This document shows positions 63,145 to 64,000 of a stretch of DNA of 64,000 nucleotides, in pieces (within the stretch, counting starts at the first letter, position 1; each line of letters starts with the position of its first letter). Source of the DNA: Flavihumibacter sp. UBA7668. GTDB lineage: Bacteria; Bacteroidota; Bacteroidia; Chitinophagales; Chitinophagaceae. Under the pieces are notes generated by a model. The model was not told where the DNA came from. It searched no databases and saw nothing but the letters and a program-made list of their open reading frames with translations. Where the stretch lies: contig NZ_DLHM01000003.1 in NCBI RefSeq assembly GCF_002483205.1, positions 248,001 to 312,000 of the forward strand, written 5' to 3'. The translations under genes were made by a program, and so were the position numbers.

Positions 63145-64000
63145 ATGCAGGGGGATTCTGGACAACTGGCGACTCCGCTCCAATCGGCGCAACTCCTCTT
63201 CTGCTGCAAGCAGATAGAACGCCGCTATGGGAATAAGCAGGTGGGGGAATGGACCAACCGGGATTATATCTATTTAAGTCATACAATTTCAAGGGATACC
63301 TCTATATTGATAAGTCCGAATACCCTGAAACGGATTTTTGGAAAGATCCATACGACGGCTCATTATTTTCCACAGCAGGCCACCAGAGATGCGTTGGCTA
63401 AATTTGCAGGGTATACCAATTGGGCAACGATGTCGGAACAAATGCCGGAATCGGTAATTGGCACAGAGGCCGCAATTGATATTGTACCAGGTGCTTTAGA
63501 ACCAGACGAAATACCCCAGGAGCCATTGGCTGGAACGAAAGAATTCCCTGTCCCAAAAGAATCATCCAGTTCAAGAACTGCTTTCTGGTGGGCCTATCGC
63601 AAATGGATTGGTGGATTTGCAGCGGTCATTTTATTGGTGTTATTTAGTTTATACCTCCAAAAGACCAGAGATGATCTTGTATTACCCGGTACGGTTCGGT
63701 TGGTATGTCAGAATCCGGATGGTGCCAATCCCCATACCGCTTTATTCAAATTGGAAGCTGTAAAGGGCGAATTACCCAATAACGGCGGCTTCACGATTGA
63801 CTTTAATGACCGAAAATCGAAACGATCCATACAGTCGGGCGAATTGCTGAATCATTATTTCGAGATGCCCGGAGTTTATTATCCGATTTTGTATTACAAT
63901 GATAAACCGATTGATACCTCCCGGGTATCGCTGTTATCAAAAGAATGGTCTGCCACGGCAAGTATGTTACAGGATACAACGCGGGTGTATCCGATTGGTT
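63145..64000 (+). CDS. membrane-anchored putative DNA-binding regulator (partial, 3' end off window)
   Basis: The frame is open from the ATG at 63145 to the window edge (285 codons). Residues ~40-95 contain SPNTLKRIFGKIHT and QATRDALAKFAGYTNWA, a pattern of small Xre-like domains common in Bacteroidota regulators. A single membrane helix follows (about 155-171, IGGFAAVILLVLFSLYL) and then an extracytoplasmic beta-rich part. It is divergent from susC, so it may sense and control the susCD operon. The frame was read by eye; the C-terminus is unknown. Confidence 0.7.
   Translation, partial: MQGDSGQLATPLQSAQLLFCCKQIERRYGNKQVGEWTNRDYIYLSHTISRDTSILISPNTLKRIFGKIHTTAHYFPQQATRDALAKFAGYTNWATMSEQMPESVIGTEAAIDIVPGALEPDEIPQEPLAGTKEFPVPKESSSSRTAFWWAYRKWIGGFAAVILLVLFSLYLQKTRDDLVLPGTVRLVCQNPDGANPHTALFKLEAVKGELPNNGGFTIDFNDRKSKRSIQSGELLNHYFEMPGVYYPILYYNDKPIDTSRVSLLSKEWSATASMLQDTTRVYPIG

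Overview
The window is about 64 kb of a Bacteroidota chromosome. Two complete SusC/SusD outer-membrane pairs, promoters of the TTTG-N19-TAnnTTT type, LytS/LytTR signalling, a tRNA gene without encoded CCA and moderate GC all fit a member of the Chitinophagaceae or a close relative. The genus cannot be named from sequence alone. No rRNA, intact transposase, prophage or CRISPR array was seen.

Layout. 1-5.7 kb: a planctomycete-type operon (PSD1 cytochrome protein, DUF1501 protein, and a partial c-type cytochrome/LRR membrane protein). 5.8-9.7 kb: a D-threonine-aldolase-like PLP enzyme divergent from a TonB-dependent receptor; a three-box palindromic operator lies between them. 9.8-18.1 kb: one tight minus-strand operon, susC-susD-two DoxX-like membrane paralogues-rhodanese lipoprotein-LysE-type exporter, followed 30 nt later by tRNA-Cys. 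18.5-21.5 kb: a zinc-ribbon protein and a chromate operon (outer-membrane protein, ChrA, ChrB-AraC fusion). 21.6-25 kb: secreted serine hydrolase and M28 peptidase separated by a striking 9-mer inverted array. 25-33.5 kb: accessory region with an ECF41-like sigma factor, azoreductase, an internally deleted DoxX, AraC/NmrA pair, an ankyrin protein, and three antitoxins whose toxins are deleted or absent. 33.6-39.9 kb: DUF2975/Xre pair, ABC ATPase plus ABC-permease/M1-peptidase fusion, DUF3592, pirin. 40-45.2 kb: ankyrin-DUF2271-PepSY/flavodoxin reductase-ApbE, a flavin electron-transfer module. 45.2-46.9 kb: an opposing TlpA/DsrE-like/DoxX operon. 47-53.3 kb: Tat-exported phospholipase C, AraC-type regulator, DUF1399-TIGR04222 membrane protein and a two-component pair. 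53.4-55.7 kb: cation:proton antiporter, ending at a 107-nt perfect-arm hairpin. 55.8-64 kb: second susC-susD-duplicated secreted protein operon, with a divergent membrane-anchored putative regulator running off the window.

How parts may work together. The most distinctive candidate system is the 7-18.5 kb region. A SusCD importer, DoxX-like proteins, a rhodanese, a LysE-family exporter and tRNA-Cys are in one apparent transcription unit. A 19-bp palindrome (GTCTA...TAGAC) occurs both in front of the TonB receptor at 7.1 kb and in front of the susC/zinc-ribbon intergenic region at 18.4 kb. This suggests a co-regulated sulfur or cysteine acquisition locus, but the substrate is inferred from neighbours only. 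The second system of interest is the flavin module, where the DUF2271 protein carries a TGAS motif resembling an ApbE flavinylation site.
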